Of a stretch of DNA of 21,784 nt, positions 7,747 to 15,820 are shown one piece after another. The DNA lies in contig JAHIUV010000075.1 of the NCBI GenBank assembly GCA_018817035.1, positions 1 to 21,784 of the forward strand, read 5' to 3'. The DNA is from Candidatus Omnitrophota bacterium (GTDB lineage: Bacteria; Omnitrophota; Gorgyraeia; Gorgyraeales; Gorgyraeaceae). Numbering within the stretch: position 1 is the first letter of the stretch; every line of letters starts with the position of its first letter. The notes under the pieces were generated by a model that was given only the letters and a program-made list of their open reading frames with translations, made no database searches and was not told the DNA's origin. Made by a program: the position numbers and the translations under genes.

Positions 7747-9588
7747 TCATTTCTTATTGGCCAGCCAACTGCTTATTTTTTTCTCGTACTCTGCTATTTC
7801 CACCGGCTTTATCTTTGCCTCGGGCACGCTTCTCTTCTGCGGCACCGGTAATTCTTCCTTTAAGGGCGTGATCACTCTTTCTACAGCCTGTGGGATCTCC
7901 GCGTCCGGCTTCACATTCAGCCTGTCATCCGTCACCCTGGAGACCTCTTCCCAGGTAGTAAGGCCGGCCAATACCTTTTCCAGTCCATCCTGACGGAGAA
8001 GCTTCATGCCTTTTTCACAAGCCTTATTCCTGATAGCGAGCGAAGAAGTGCCCTGAATGATCATCTCCCTTAATTCGTCATCCATGATCATAAGTTCAAA
8101 AAGCCCTGTGCGGCCCTTATAACCCGTGCCCTTACAGTTACTGCAGCCCTTCCCCTTAAAGAACTGCACTTTGCCCTTACCTTTTAAGCCTAATTTCTGG
8201 ATCAAAGTTTTAGACGGTTCATATGCCTCTTTGCACTCCGGACAGACTAAACGAATAAGGCGCTGCGCCATTACGCCGGCTAAAGAAGCGGATATCAAGA
8301 ACGGTTCTACTCCCATATTTATCAAGCGGGTAATAGAGGACGGCGCGTCATTCGTATGGAGCGTGGAAAATACAAGATGCCCTGTCAGCGCGGCCTGTAT
8401 AGCGATAACCGCGGTCTCCAGATCCCTTATTTCCCCCACCATAATAACATCGGGATCCTGCCTTAATATAGAACGCAGGCCATTGGCAAAAGTAAGCCCT
8501 GCCCTGGGATTTATCTGTGTCTGACGGATCAAACCAAGGCGATATTCTACAGGGTCTTCTACGGTAACGATATTCCTGTCCACTGAATTGATCCTCATCA
8601 GCGCGGAATACAGCGTAGTCGTCTTGCCTGAACCTGTCGGGCCTGTACTTAAAATTATTCCGTAAGGGCTTAATATGACTCCCTCATATTGTTTCAATAT
8701 CTCTTTGCTGAAACCCATCTTCTCCAGCCCCACAAGAACACCTTTGGTATCTAAAAGACGCATTACTATATTCTCACCATTGACCGTAGGAAAACTCGAA
8801 ACGCGCAGGTCAACATCCCTGTTATCCACGTTGATCTGGAAATGGCCGTCCTGCGGCGCCCGGCTTTCGGCAATATCCATAGTAGATAATACTTTTATTC
8901 TGGATATTATAGCCAGCTCCAGGTGCTTAGGGGGCGAAGGGATCTCATGCAATATGCCGTCAATACGAAAGCGTATGCGCAGAAAATCCTCCTCAGGTTC
9001 TATGTGGATATCACTCGCGTGGTCACGGACCGCCTGGGTTATTATAAGGTCCACTAATTTGGAAATAGGTGATTCCGCGTTCAGATCCGTGGAGATACTC
9101 GCTCCTGACTGCCCTAAAGAAGCTTCTCCCATCTTTTCTATTAATTCCTGAGTGGAATCTTTTTTCCCGTAATACTTTTCTATCGCGTTCGTAACTTCAT
9201 GCTCAGGGCTATATACGCACTCCACCTGCAGGCCTATATTAATACCTATCTGATCCAGCATCATAAGATTTAAAGGATCAGGAGTGGCGATGGTCAAAAT
9301 ATCCTTGATCTTAAAAAGCGGGAAGAAATTATGCGCCCTGCAGAGGTCTTCGGGGATAGCCTCTTTAAGGTTCTCATCCGGCAGATAATTATCGAGATCC
9401 ACATAAACTATCTCTTTCTCCTGGGCTACAAGGCCGTAAAAATCCTCTTTGTCGACGAGTTTCAGATCTAAGATCGTCTGTAAAAGAGGTGCCCTTTTTT
9501 TGCCGGCTTCGGTTTCAGCCTTTTGCAGCTGTTCCGGCGCGAGCATCCCCTGCGCGGTAAGTTCCTGTATGAGTTCCGTGTCTTCCAT
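7747..9588 (-). CDS. pilB: PilB/GspE/MshE assembly motor ATPase
   Basis: This 613-residue protein is the hexameric ATPase that drives pilus or pseudopilus assembly from the cytoplasmic side of PilC. It has an N-terminal T2SSE-N region (about 1-140), Walker A GPTGSGKTTT (316-325) and an Asp box VTVEDPVEY (341-349). Walker B is IMVGEIRD (382-389) and the His box is GHLVFSTLHTND (403-414). A zinc-binding tetracysteine motif (C449, C452, C482, C485) marks extension ATPases and separates it from the retraction ATPase PilT. A C-terminal tail of about 60 residues extends beyond the usual family end. The N-terminal region resembles the MshEN fold, but the RLG start of the c-di-GMP-binding motif is not clearly kept. 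It starts 4 nt after the receiver gene. Confidence 0.96.
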   Translation of the reverse strand: MEDTELIQELTAQGMLAPEQLQKAETEAGKKRAPLLQTILDLKLVDKEDFYGLVAQEKEIVYVDLDNYLPDENLKEAIPEDLCRAHNFFPLFKIKDILTIATPDPLNLMMLDQIGINIGLQVECVYSPEHEVTNAIEKYYGKKDSTQELIEKMGEASLGQSGASISTDLNAESPISKLVDLIITQAVRDHASDIHIEPEEDFLRIRFRIDGILHEIPSPPKHLELAIISRIKVLSTMDIAESRAPQDGHFQINVDNRDVDLRVSSFPTVNGENIVMRLLDTKGVLVGLEKMGFSKEILKQYEGVILSPYGIILSTGPTGSGKTTTLYSALMRINSVDRNIVTVEDPVEYRLGLIRQTQINPRAGLTFANGLRSILRQDPDVIMVGEIRDLETAVIAIQAALTGHLVFSTLHTNDAPSSITRLINMGVEPFLISASLAGVMAQRLIRLVCPECKEAYEPSKTLIQKLGLKGKGKVQFFKGKGCSNCKGTGYKGRTGLFELMIMDDELREMIIQGTSSLAIRNKACEKGMKLLRQDGLEKVLAGLTTWEEVSRVTDDRLNVKPDAEIPQAVERVITPLKEELPVPQKRSVPEAKIKPVEIAEYEKKISSWLANKK

Positions 9589-9592
9589 GAAA

Positions 9593-9967
9593 TCAATCTT
9601 CCTTTGTAAAATACGAATCTATCTTGCCCAAAAGCTCATCATCGACTGAATGCGGCAGGCATTCATCCGCGCCCACTTCTTTTGCCAGGGCTGTATTTAT
9701 CTCATCAGCCTGTGACATCAAAAGCAGTACCGGAATATGCCTGCGTCGTTTATCAAATTTCAGAAGCCTGCAAATCTTAAAACCATTTATAAAATTAAGG
9801 CTGTCTTCCAGGATGACGAGGCCCAGTTTTTCCTTTTTTGCTTTTTTTAAAGCCTCTAACCCGTCAAAAACAGTAATGATCTCACGCTCTCCGCCGTTCT
9901 TTATCCGGGTTACCAGGCTTTCAAGGAACAAAGGATCACTGTCAGCAATAAGTATTTTTTTTGCCAT
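9593..9967 (-). CDS. Degenerate stand-alone response-regulator receiver domain
   Basis: This 124-residue protein is a single receiver (CheY-like) fold with no output domain. It starts typically (KKILIADSDP) and keeps the GADE turn, but several active-site positions differ. The second acidic residue of the N-terminal pair is S10. The residue aligned with the phosphoacceptor aspartate is E54, counting back 8 from the conserved G62. The conserved lysine after GAD is H106. D55 lies beside the acceptor position but out of register. Glutamate there can mimic a phosphorylated state, so the protein may be a constitutive binding partner in the pilus machine, not a switch. It sits 35 nt after the small membrane gene and 4 nt before pilB, with no strong Shine-Dalgarno sequence. 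No matching kinase lies in this operon. Confidence 0.82.
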   Translation of the reverse strand: MAKKILIADSDPLFLESLVTRIKNGGEREIITVFDGLEALKKAKKEKLGLVILEDSLNFINGFKICRLLKFDKRRRHIPVLLLMSQADEINTALAKEVGADECLPHSVDDELLGKIDSYFTKED

Positions 9968-10002
9968 TTTAAACTCTATGTGTTTACGCGTTACTTAATA
10001 TC

Positions 10003-10266
10003 TTACAGGCCCAGCGACCATCCGGTCCAGAAGAATATCAATGTCATTACTATCAAAAACATTCCCATTGCCCTGGCAGTCAGGTTGATCTTGTCCTCTA
10101 TTGAATATACCTGGTTCATTATTCCTTCCAGGCCTTCATTTTTAGCTTTTTGCCCGAAATACATGTCTAACTGCCGTGAATGTATCTGCTGCGGAGCTAA
10201 AAAGAATAATAAACTGAATCCTAACGTCAATCCTCCCAAGGTAAAGAAAAGTAGAGCCATCTGCAT
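10003..10266 (-). CDS. Small two-helix membrane protein of the pilus operon
   Basis: An 87-residue protein with two hydrophobic helices (about 4-24 and 65-85) joined by a polar, charged stretch of about 40 residues, predicted to be an inner-membrane hairpin. I do not recognise a family. It is a real gene by context: AAGGAGG lies 6 bases before ATG 10266, it is 17 nt after the upstream gene, and it shares the operon's strand and direction. An accessory role in the pilus inner-membrane complex is likely but is inferred from position only. The ATG two codons later (M3) is an alternative start with a less well placed ribosome site. Confidence 0.75.
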   Translation of the reverse strand: MQMALLFFTLGGLTLGFSLLFFLAPQQIHSRQLDMYFGQKAKNEGLEGIMNQVYSIEDKINLTARAMGMFLIVMTLIFFWTGWSLGL

Positions 10267-10283
10267 CTTCGTCCTCCTTCAGG

Positions 10284-11585
10284 TTAGTTGCCCTTATACC
10301 CTGCCCTCTTCAGCCAATTCATTACCTCATCCCGATCGTCTGAATCCGGCCTTAACTCCAGGTACTTCCTGTAATAATAAACCGCTTTCTTTTTATTATT
10401 TAAGTGGTCGTCATAGATAATTGCCAGGTTATAGCAGCTATCCGCGTCAGTGGGATTGGCCTCGATTGCTTTAAGGAATTCATCCACGGCCTGTTTATGC
10501 CTACCTTCCCCCGCGTCTTTTAGGCCGCGATTATAATACATAACGGCTTCTTTTTTTAGTTCTTCTCTGTAAATAGAGAGCTTTGCCTCATTTTTACCTG
10601 ATTCCGTTTCAGCGTCAGGTAAGGTTACCTTTATCTTGGGCAGGCTTACCTCTTCCGCGCCTTCCGTATTGATCCCTGTTGATTTGTACTCCAATAATTC
10701 AGACAGGCCCTTAAACCTGTTCTGCAGCAAAGATACGGTTTGCATAGCCTGGATAAACTGTTCATTGGCTTGTTTTTGACTGGTCAAAGACATGGAAAGC
10801 TCTTCCTGAAGGCTGTTCCTGTGCGAACGCAGGGATTCGACTTCTTTTTTTAGCTTGTCCAATTGCGCGGAAGCATCGCTTAAAGATTTATCGGAATTAC
10901 TGACCTTATTATTTAAAAAAGCGGTAGCCCTGTTAGCGGTCTTTACGTCTTCTTTTAATGACGCTGATTCCACTTTTAATACATCTCTCTCTGAAAACGC
11001 CGTGTCCAGGTTACTCCTGAGAATAACCATCTCTTCTTTCTTTTTCTCCAGTTCCTCGCCTTTTTCCTTTAAGAGCCTGCCGTATTCCCCTATTTCTTTC
11101 TGCGCGGAGCTGTATTTCTTGTCTATTTCCAGCAACTGCCTCTGAAACAGGTCTATTTCTTTCTGCAGTTCCCTGTTAACATTTTTAAAAGCCGCGTTTT
11201 CCTGCCTGAGGGAATCTAGCAGTTTTATATCTTTTGATTTCTGGAATTCTTCCTCAAAACTCATAAGCGCCTTTTTTAAACCGCTAAAATCCATATCGGC
11301 TTCAGAGGCCTTCTTTTTTAGTTCAGTGTTTTCTTCCTCTTTGTCTTTTAAAGAAAGGGAAAGGGCCTCGATCTGTTCATCAAACTTTTTTATTTCTGAC
11401 TTAAGCGTAACATTAGACGCTGATAACTCAGTCAACTGCCTCCTGGACGAAGTCAATTCTTCCTGGCCGGACTTAAAATCACGTTTCATCCGCTTATTCT
11501 GCCCCGTCAAATCAACGTTCCTTTGCCCTAAAAATAAAGACAGTAAAAACAAGCCTGCTATTATCCACTCCTTTTTTATTTTCAT
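10284..11585 (-). CDS. Membrane-anchored coiled-coil protein with C-terminal TPR domain
   Basis: This 433-residue protein has an N-terminal hydrophobic anchor (about 7-20), then a very long heptad-rich coiled coil (about 28-300, Lys/Glu/Ser-rich). A short Pro-rich linker follows, then about two to three TPR units (about 345-420; RHKQAVDEFLKAIEANPTDA and a following AVYYYRKYLELRPDS). The coiled coil could span part of the periplasm. In the MSHA locus the TPR protein MshN occupies a similar place after the secretin gene, so a related role is possible, although similarity by eye covers only the TPR part. A GTG at 11600 in the same frame overlaps the secretin stop. ATG 11585 is chosen because GGAG lies 6 bases upstream and it begins MKIKKEW, directly followed by the anchor. 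Confidence 0.8.
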   Translation of the reverse strand: MKIKKEWIIAGLFLLSLFLGQRNVDLTGQNKRMKRDFKSGQEELTSSRRQLTELSASNVTLKSEIKKFDEQIEALSLSLKDKEEENTELKKKASEADMDFSGLKKALMSFEEEFQKSKDIKLLDSLRQENAAFKNVNRELQKEIDLFQRQLLEIDKKYSSAQKEIGEYGRLLKEKGEELEKKKEEMVILRSNLDTAFSERDVLKVESASLKEDVKTANRATAFLNNKVSNSDKSLSDASAQLDKLKKEVESLRSHRNSLQEELSMSLTSQKQANEQFIQAMQTVSLLQNRFKGLSELLEYKSTGINTEGAEEVSLPKIKVTLPDAETESGKNEAKLSIYREELKKEAVMYYNRGLKDAGEGRHKQAVDEFLKAIEANPTDADSCYNLAIIYDDHLNNKKKAVYYYRKYLELRPDSDDRDEVMNWLKRAGYKGN

Positions 11586-11596
11586 ACCGCTCTCCT

Positions 11597-13024
11597 TCAC
11601 TTTAAAGCTTTATACGTTTTTGAGTCCCCTTCTTCTTTTTTTGGCTTAAATTCTTTTTTTTCCGGAAAAAGATCTTCACGTTTTGATTTAGAGATCGCTT
11701 CCTGGGTAAATGTCCTCGCCTTATCTTCTGAAAGCACATGTGCCGTAACAAAAATAAGCAAGTCGGTCTTGCCTTTTGAGTCCTCAGTCTTTTTAAAGAA
11801 AAAGCTCACTATGGGTATATAACCTAAGACAGGGACTCTCTTCACCACTTTTATATTCTCTTCTTTGATCAGGCCTCCTATAACTACCGTATATCCGTCC
11901 CTTATCTGCACCTCGGTATTAGCTTCACGCGTGGAAATAATAGGCCTTTCATCATTAGGGCCTGTATAACTTATAATAGAACTGACTTCAGGGGATAATT
12001 TAAGTTTTATATAACCTTGCGCGTTGACCTGGGGCGTCACTTTTAACGACACACCTACTTCTTCTTCATCATAGCCGGTGATCTCAAAAGTCCCGGTCGT
12101 ATCATTGCGCTCATATATGGGAATAGGTATCCGCGTTCCCACTAACACGCTCGCCTCTTTATTGTTCATGGTTACGATCCGAGGATTAGAAAGCGTGGTT
12201 GTATTAGATCTTGACTGCAATAATTCAAGCACTGCCTGGAACTGGGTAAAATCCAGCGTCCCAAAAGTATAATTACTCGGTAACGCCAGAGGAAACGTTG
12301 AGCCCGGATTACCCGGAAATACACCTATCTCATCTCCGGCTTCAGCGCTGGTATCTCCGTCAGGATACCATGTCCCTCCCTTATCTTTTTTTGCGAAGGG
12401 AAATGTCACGGGCCTGGCTGAACCGCTGGCAGTTACCTGTGTCGTCCAGTCTATACCCAGCCTGTCTGAATCAGACAGGATCGTTTCTATTACCTTGGTC
12501 TCTATCATTATCTGGGGAGTGATCTCGTCCAGATTCTCGATCAGATCCTGGATCCTGTCGATCACCTTTGAATTATCGGTAACTATCAGCGAATTAGAGC
12601 GGTTGTCTACTTCGATATTTCCTGTCTCTGACAATACTTTCACAAAAGACTGCTTAAGATCAGACGCCGTAGCGTTGTTTAATTTAAACAGGCGCGTGAC
12701 CGCCGGCTCCAGTTCAGCCGCCTGCGCGGAAGTGACCTTTATTACGTTGCCCCTCTTCGTATAAGCATAACCATTGATAGTGACTATAGCGTCTATCGCT
12801 TCTTCCACGGTCACATTGGAAAACTGCGCGGTTATCGGCCCTTTCACGTATTCCGAAATAACGATATTCAGGTCATGCTGTTTGGATAAAAGCCTTAGGA
12901 CATCGCCGATCTCGGTATCCCTGAAATCAACGGATATATAATCCTTGTCTTCCTGGGAAAAGCCTTCCGAAGAAAAGCAAAAAATCAAAGAAAAAAACAA
13001 CCAAATCATAAATAATTTTCTCAT
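11597..13024 (-). CDS. pilQ: Secretin of PilQ/GspD/MshL family
   Basis: This 475-residue outer-membrane secretin has a signal peptide (1-23, cleavage probably after S23; no good lipobox). An STN-type N0 domain follows (about 28-97), then an N1/secretin-N domain (about 108-170, RLFKLNNATASDLKQ) and the C-terminal secretin channel domain (about 255-435). In the channel, SNPRIVTMNNKEASVLVG (279-296), the GLI turn (384-386) and VPVLGYIPIVSFFF (397-410) are family hallmarks. A charged tail (about 436-475) may serve for pilotin or lipoprotein contact. It lacks the AMIN domains of long PilQ proteins and is nearer to MshL in plan, though shorter. It would form the gated pore for the pilus. Start 13024 is supported by GGAGG 6 bases upstream, and it lies 1 nt after the PilP-like gene. 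Confidence 0.95.
   Translation of the reverse strand: MRKLFMIWLFFSLIFCFSSEGFSQEDKDYISVDFRDTEIGDVLRLLSKQHDLNIVISEYVKGPITAQFSNVTVEEAIDAIVTINGYAYTKRGNVIKVTSAQAAELEPAVTRLFKLNNATASDLKQSFVKVLSETGNIEVDNRSNSLIVTDNSKVIDRIQDLIENLDEITPQIMIETKVIETILSDSDRLGIDWTTQVTASGSARPVTFPFAKKDKGGTWYPDGDTSAEAGDEIGVFPGNPGSTFPLALPSNYTFGTLDFTQFQAVLELLQSRSNTTTLSNPRIVTMNNKEASVLVGTRIPIPIYERNDTTGTFEITGYDEEEVGVSLKVTPQVNAQGYIKLKLSPEVSSIISYTGPNDERPIISTREANTEVQIRDGYTVVIGGLIKEENIKVVKRVPVLGYIPIVSFFFKKTEDSKGKTDLLIFVTAHVLSEDKARTFTQEAISKSKREDLFPEKKEFKPKKEEGDSKTYKALK
12461..12479. repeat. 19-bp perfect palindrome within the secretin gene
   Basis: The arms CCTGTCTGA and TCAGACAGG are exact reverse complements around one central base. 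It encodes part of the LSDSDRLG segment of the secretin. No T-tract follows, so it is not terminator-like. Arms of this length can arise by chance in 20 kb. Confidence 0.3.
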
Positions 13025-13025
13025 T

Positions 13026-13517
13026 TTATTCCTCCAGCATCAGGATATATTCCCGTTTGTCTTTTTCCAGCACAATTGCTTTTTCTTCTATTCTTATGAC
13101 CTTACTGTCAGCCACGGTGTCGCCCACCCTTACTATCTGTTCGTTTATAATAGCGAATGATGAACCGTCTTTCCTCCGCGAGATCCCTTTTAAAACTATA
13201 GAACCCCTCTTAAATGTCACTTTTTTCCCTATCGGATAGAACGGGTCTTTTACAGGTCCGGCTTCTTCGATCCTTAAAAGCTGCGATTGAATTACTTTCT
13301 GGTCAGGCGGCGCGAACCCGCCTATCGTAGGCTCCTGGATCGACGCGTCTTTTGATACAGCCTCGGAACTGCCCTGGACAGCCTGAGCCGCTTTGCGCCG
13401 GGCTTTTTCTTTTTGTTTTTTTCCTTTCGCGGAAAAAATATTTATACTGACAAGGGCAAGGACCACTATCAGTATTCCTGTAATAACCAACTCTTTCTTG
13501 CTTTTATCTAAAGCCAT
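13026..13517 (-). CDS. PilP/GspC/MshK-like secretin-interacting protein
   Basis: This 163-residue inner-membrane protein has a single N-terminal helix (about 9-28) and a basic, Ala/Gln-rich linker. Its C-terminal beta domain (about 90-163) is of the PilP/GspC homology-region type. Key signs are DPF (91-93), VLKGI (108-112), FAIINEQIVRVGD (121-133) and the closing KAIVLEKDKREYILML. This domain normally contacts the N0 domain of the secretin and links it to the PilNO or GspLM complex. It is a membrane-anchored protein like GspC and MshK, not a lipoprotein like classical PilP. Its place between pilO and the secretin, with 12-nt and 1-nt gaps, matches that role. Confidence 0.85.
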   Translation of the reverse strand: MALDKSKKELVITGILIVVLALVSINIFSAKGKKQKEKARRKAAQAVQGSSEAVSKDASIQEPTIGGFAPPDQKVIQSQLLRIEEAGPVKDPFYPIGKKVTFKRGSIVLKGISRRKDGSSFAIINEQIVRVGDTVADSKVIRIEEKAIVLEKDKREYILMLEE

Positions 13518-13529
13518 TTCTCTGCCTTC

Positions 13530-14084
13530 CTAAGCCATAACATAGGTACTTAAAAGCAAAAGAACCTGCAGGTTCTCCGAACCTTCTTCGCTGTCTTTTC
13601 CGATGGATAGATCCTCAAGCGTAAATAAAAGAGGCAGGTGATTCAGCGCCTCTACATATTGAAGTAAAGTCCTGTATGAACACTTTATTTTTATCTCAAT
13701 ATAGACCTTACTTACTCCCTCAGGTATATCTATGGAATTTTCCTCTGTTTCTTCCCGAGGGTTAATGGAAACGACTTCTATGTTCAATTCCCCTGTTTTC
13801 TGGAACAACTGCTGTATGATCTTGGGTATCTGCTCTTTATCAGTGGCCTTTTCCTTAAGTTTTTGCAGCCTTTCCCCCAAGACCTCTATTTCTTTCTTAG
13901 GATCAGGGACGCGACGGACCATTTTTTCTATTTCCTCTATCTCGCCATGGAGCTTTTTTGTTTCTTTCTGAAGCCCGGCTATCTGTCTGACCTTAGGTAT
14001 ATAAAGGAGATAATAAGTCATGGAAATGGCTATGATCGAGATGCCTATGGCGAAAATTATGTCTTTGACCTTAAAATTATTCAT
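13530..14084 (-). CDS. pilO: PilO/MshJ-like alignment-complex protein
   Basis: A 184-residue bitopic inner-membrane protein: short cytoplasmic start, one helix (about 9-28), a coiled coil (about 35-80) and a periplasmic ferredoxin-like domain (about 85-184). Phrases such as QIPKIIQQLFQKTGELNIEV and YRTLLQYVEALNHLPLLFTLEDL are typical of PilO. PilO pairs with PilN and PilP to align the inner-membrane platform with the secretin. It starts 2 nt after the PilM-PilN gene without a clear Shine-Dalgarno sequence, so translation is probably coupled. Confidence 0.93.
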   Translation of the reverse strand: MNNFKVKDIIFAIGISIIAISMTYYLLYIPKVRQIAGLQKETKKLHGEIEEIEKMVRRVPDPKKEIEVLGERLQKLKEKATDKEQIPKIIQQLFQKTGELNIEVVSINPREETEENSIDIPEGVSKVYIEIKIKCSYRTLLQYVEALNHLPLLFTLEDLSIGKDSEEGSENLQVLLLLSTYVMA

Positions 14085-14086
14085 TT

Positions 14087-15820
14087 TTAGTATACCAGTT
14101 TAAGTATGATCTCAAATCTCGCTTTTGGCGTGGGCGAATACGTATCCCTTATCTGAGAGACCAACTCCACGTTCTCAAAAAAAGGCGATTCATCCAGCGC
14201 CATAAGATATTGTGAAAGCACCAGGTCTATAGTCGTATAAGAAGGGACTATTCCCCCTGCCAACCTCAGTTTAAGAGGCCTTTGCCCCTTCACTACGGTC
14301 AACCTATCCAAGGTAACACCCTCAGGATTGATCTGGCTAAGTTCCTTCAGCACTCCCCACCAGAGCGGCTGCCTTCCCACTGCCTTTTCCAAAAGGCCTT
14401 TTCTCTCTTCCATTTTCTGTTTTAAGGTATCATATTCATTGATTGATTGCTTTGTCGGTTCAAATGACACCAAGGTTGCATTAGCCTGATCTATAAGCCT
14501 GCGATAATGGGAAGATTGGGCTGAAAACGCGGCATATAAAAGAAAAATTATCCCTGTAATTACAGGAACTGTTGCTTTAAGTATAAACTTGACTGTTTCA
14601 AACTTCTGTTGGATCTTGATCTCAAAAGGCAGGAGATCTAATTTTGCGCTCTTTTTGCCGAGAGCGAGGCCAAAAGCAATGTTGAGATGAGGCGCTAATT
14701 CTTCCAACAGTTCCTGGCCGGAAACACCTGCATCAGTCCACCCCTCAGCCAAAGCCAGGGGGTTAAGCTTTTCTATTTTTACATCTTTCAGGCCTGACGA
14801 TAAAAATTCTTCTATATTCTTTAGCCTTGAGCCTCCTCCGCTAAGTAATAATCTGTCTATCTTCGGTATTTTAAAATACTGGCGGTAATAATTGATCGAA
14901 CGCAGTATATCGCCGGACAATCGCTCTAAAGTCGGTTTCATTATAGCCAACACATGCGTTTTTGACAAGGACTCCACGCTTTGTTCTAATTCTTCTTTAG
15001 CAGGTATACCGCATTCTCTTTTGATCCTCTCAGCCTGCTCAAGGGTGATATTGATCTCTTTGTCAGGCAAGGTTATTTTCCTTACTAACCCTTGGGTTAA
15101 ATGGTCACCGGCTACGGGAATATCCCTGCTAAACTCCAGTTTGCCGCCCCTGAATACACATAAAGTGCTGAACCTGGACCCGATATCCAGCACTGATATA
15201 ACCTCTTCAGGATTAGCCCCACTTGTCTCCTTCAGCACATTGTTCAACGCGTTAGGTATAATACTTATTCCTAAAGGCCGTATCCCTGCTTTCCGCAAAA
15301 TATCTATTTTTTCCTGCACAGCCTTCCTGCTGGCTATGGCTACAATGACCTGTAATTTTGGCCCGGCGCGGTCAGGAACCTCAGAAGAGATCTGAAAATC
15401 AAAAAAACTCTCTCTGGGGTCAAACGCGGCCTGCTTCTTGATCTCAAGAGGAATGGCGCTCTTCAGATCGCTCTTGGATACCTTAGGCAAGGTCAATGAG
15501 AGCACTTTTACTTCTTTACCGCTTAACGTCAAAAACGCGCCTACCGATGATATCTTGTCCTGCCTTATTGCCTCCTTTATACTACTTACAACAAACTGCA
15601 TAGACTCTTTGTCATTGATCCTCGCTGAAGGAGGTATGGTTTCGAAAATAAAACTCTTTACGACAAACCCTCCCTTTGACTTTTTAAGCTCGACTATCTT
15701 AAGCGAAGAAGAACCGATATCCAGGCCTACTGTTACGCCTATGCTGTTCAATAGGGCCTTCAGGCTGCGCAACGATGGCTTATGGAATAAAGTTTTACGG
15801 AATAAGCTCTGTTTTTTCAT
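14087..15820 (-). CDS. pilM: PilM-PilN fusion protein
   Basis: One 577-residue chain joins two proteins that are normally separate. Residues about 29-390 are PilM, an actin-like ATP-binding protein: GLDIGSSSLKIVEL (32-45), a second LDIGS (211-215) and LLLSGGGSRLKNIEEFL (324-340). At 394-400 the chain reads LDLLPFE, matching the short INLLP-type motif at the cytoplasmic end of PilN that docks into PilM. A membrane helix (about 413-434), coiled region (about 440-480) and periplasmic PilN domain (about 485-577) follow. The protein would tie the cytoplasmic PilM ring permanently to the PilNO complex. An extra basic N-terminal segment (1-28) precedes PilM. It overlaps the MerR-like gene by 4 nt (ATGA), which indicates translational coupling. 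Confidence 0.94.
   Translation of the reverse strand: MKKQSLFRKTLFHKPSLRSLKALLNSIGVTVGLDIGSSSLKIVELKKSKGGFVVKSFIFETIPPSARINDKESMQFVVSSIKEAIRQDKISSVGAFLTLSGKEVKVLSLTLPKVSKSDLKSAIPLEIKKQAAFDPRESFFDFQISSEVPDRAGPKLQVIVAIASRKAVQEKIDILRKAGIRPLGISIIPNALNNVLKETSGANPEEVISVLDIGSRFSTLCVFRGGKLEFSRDIPVAGDHLTQGLVRKITLPDKEINITLEQAERIKRECGIPAKEELEQSVESLSKTHVLAIMKPTLERLSGDILRSINYYRQYFKIPKIDRLLLSGGGSRLKNIEEFLSSGLKDVKIEKLNPLALAEGWTDAGVSGQELLEELAPHLNIAFGLALGKKSAKLDLLPFEIKIQQKFETVKFILKATVPVITGIIFLLYAAFSAQSSHYRRLIDQANATLVSFEPTKQSINEYDTLKQKMEERKGLLEKAVGRQPLWWGVLKELSQINPEGVTLDRLTVVKGQRPLKLRLAGGIVPSYTTIDLVLSQYLMALDESPFFENVELVSQIRDTYSPTPKARFEIILKLVY

Noticed and set aside
13561..13576. 16-bp perfect palindrome in pilO
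   Set aside because: No loop, no T-tract and within coding sequence; a palindrome of this size is expected about once in a few such windows by chance.
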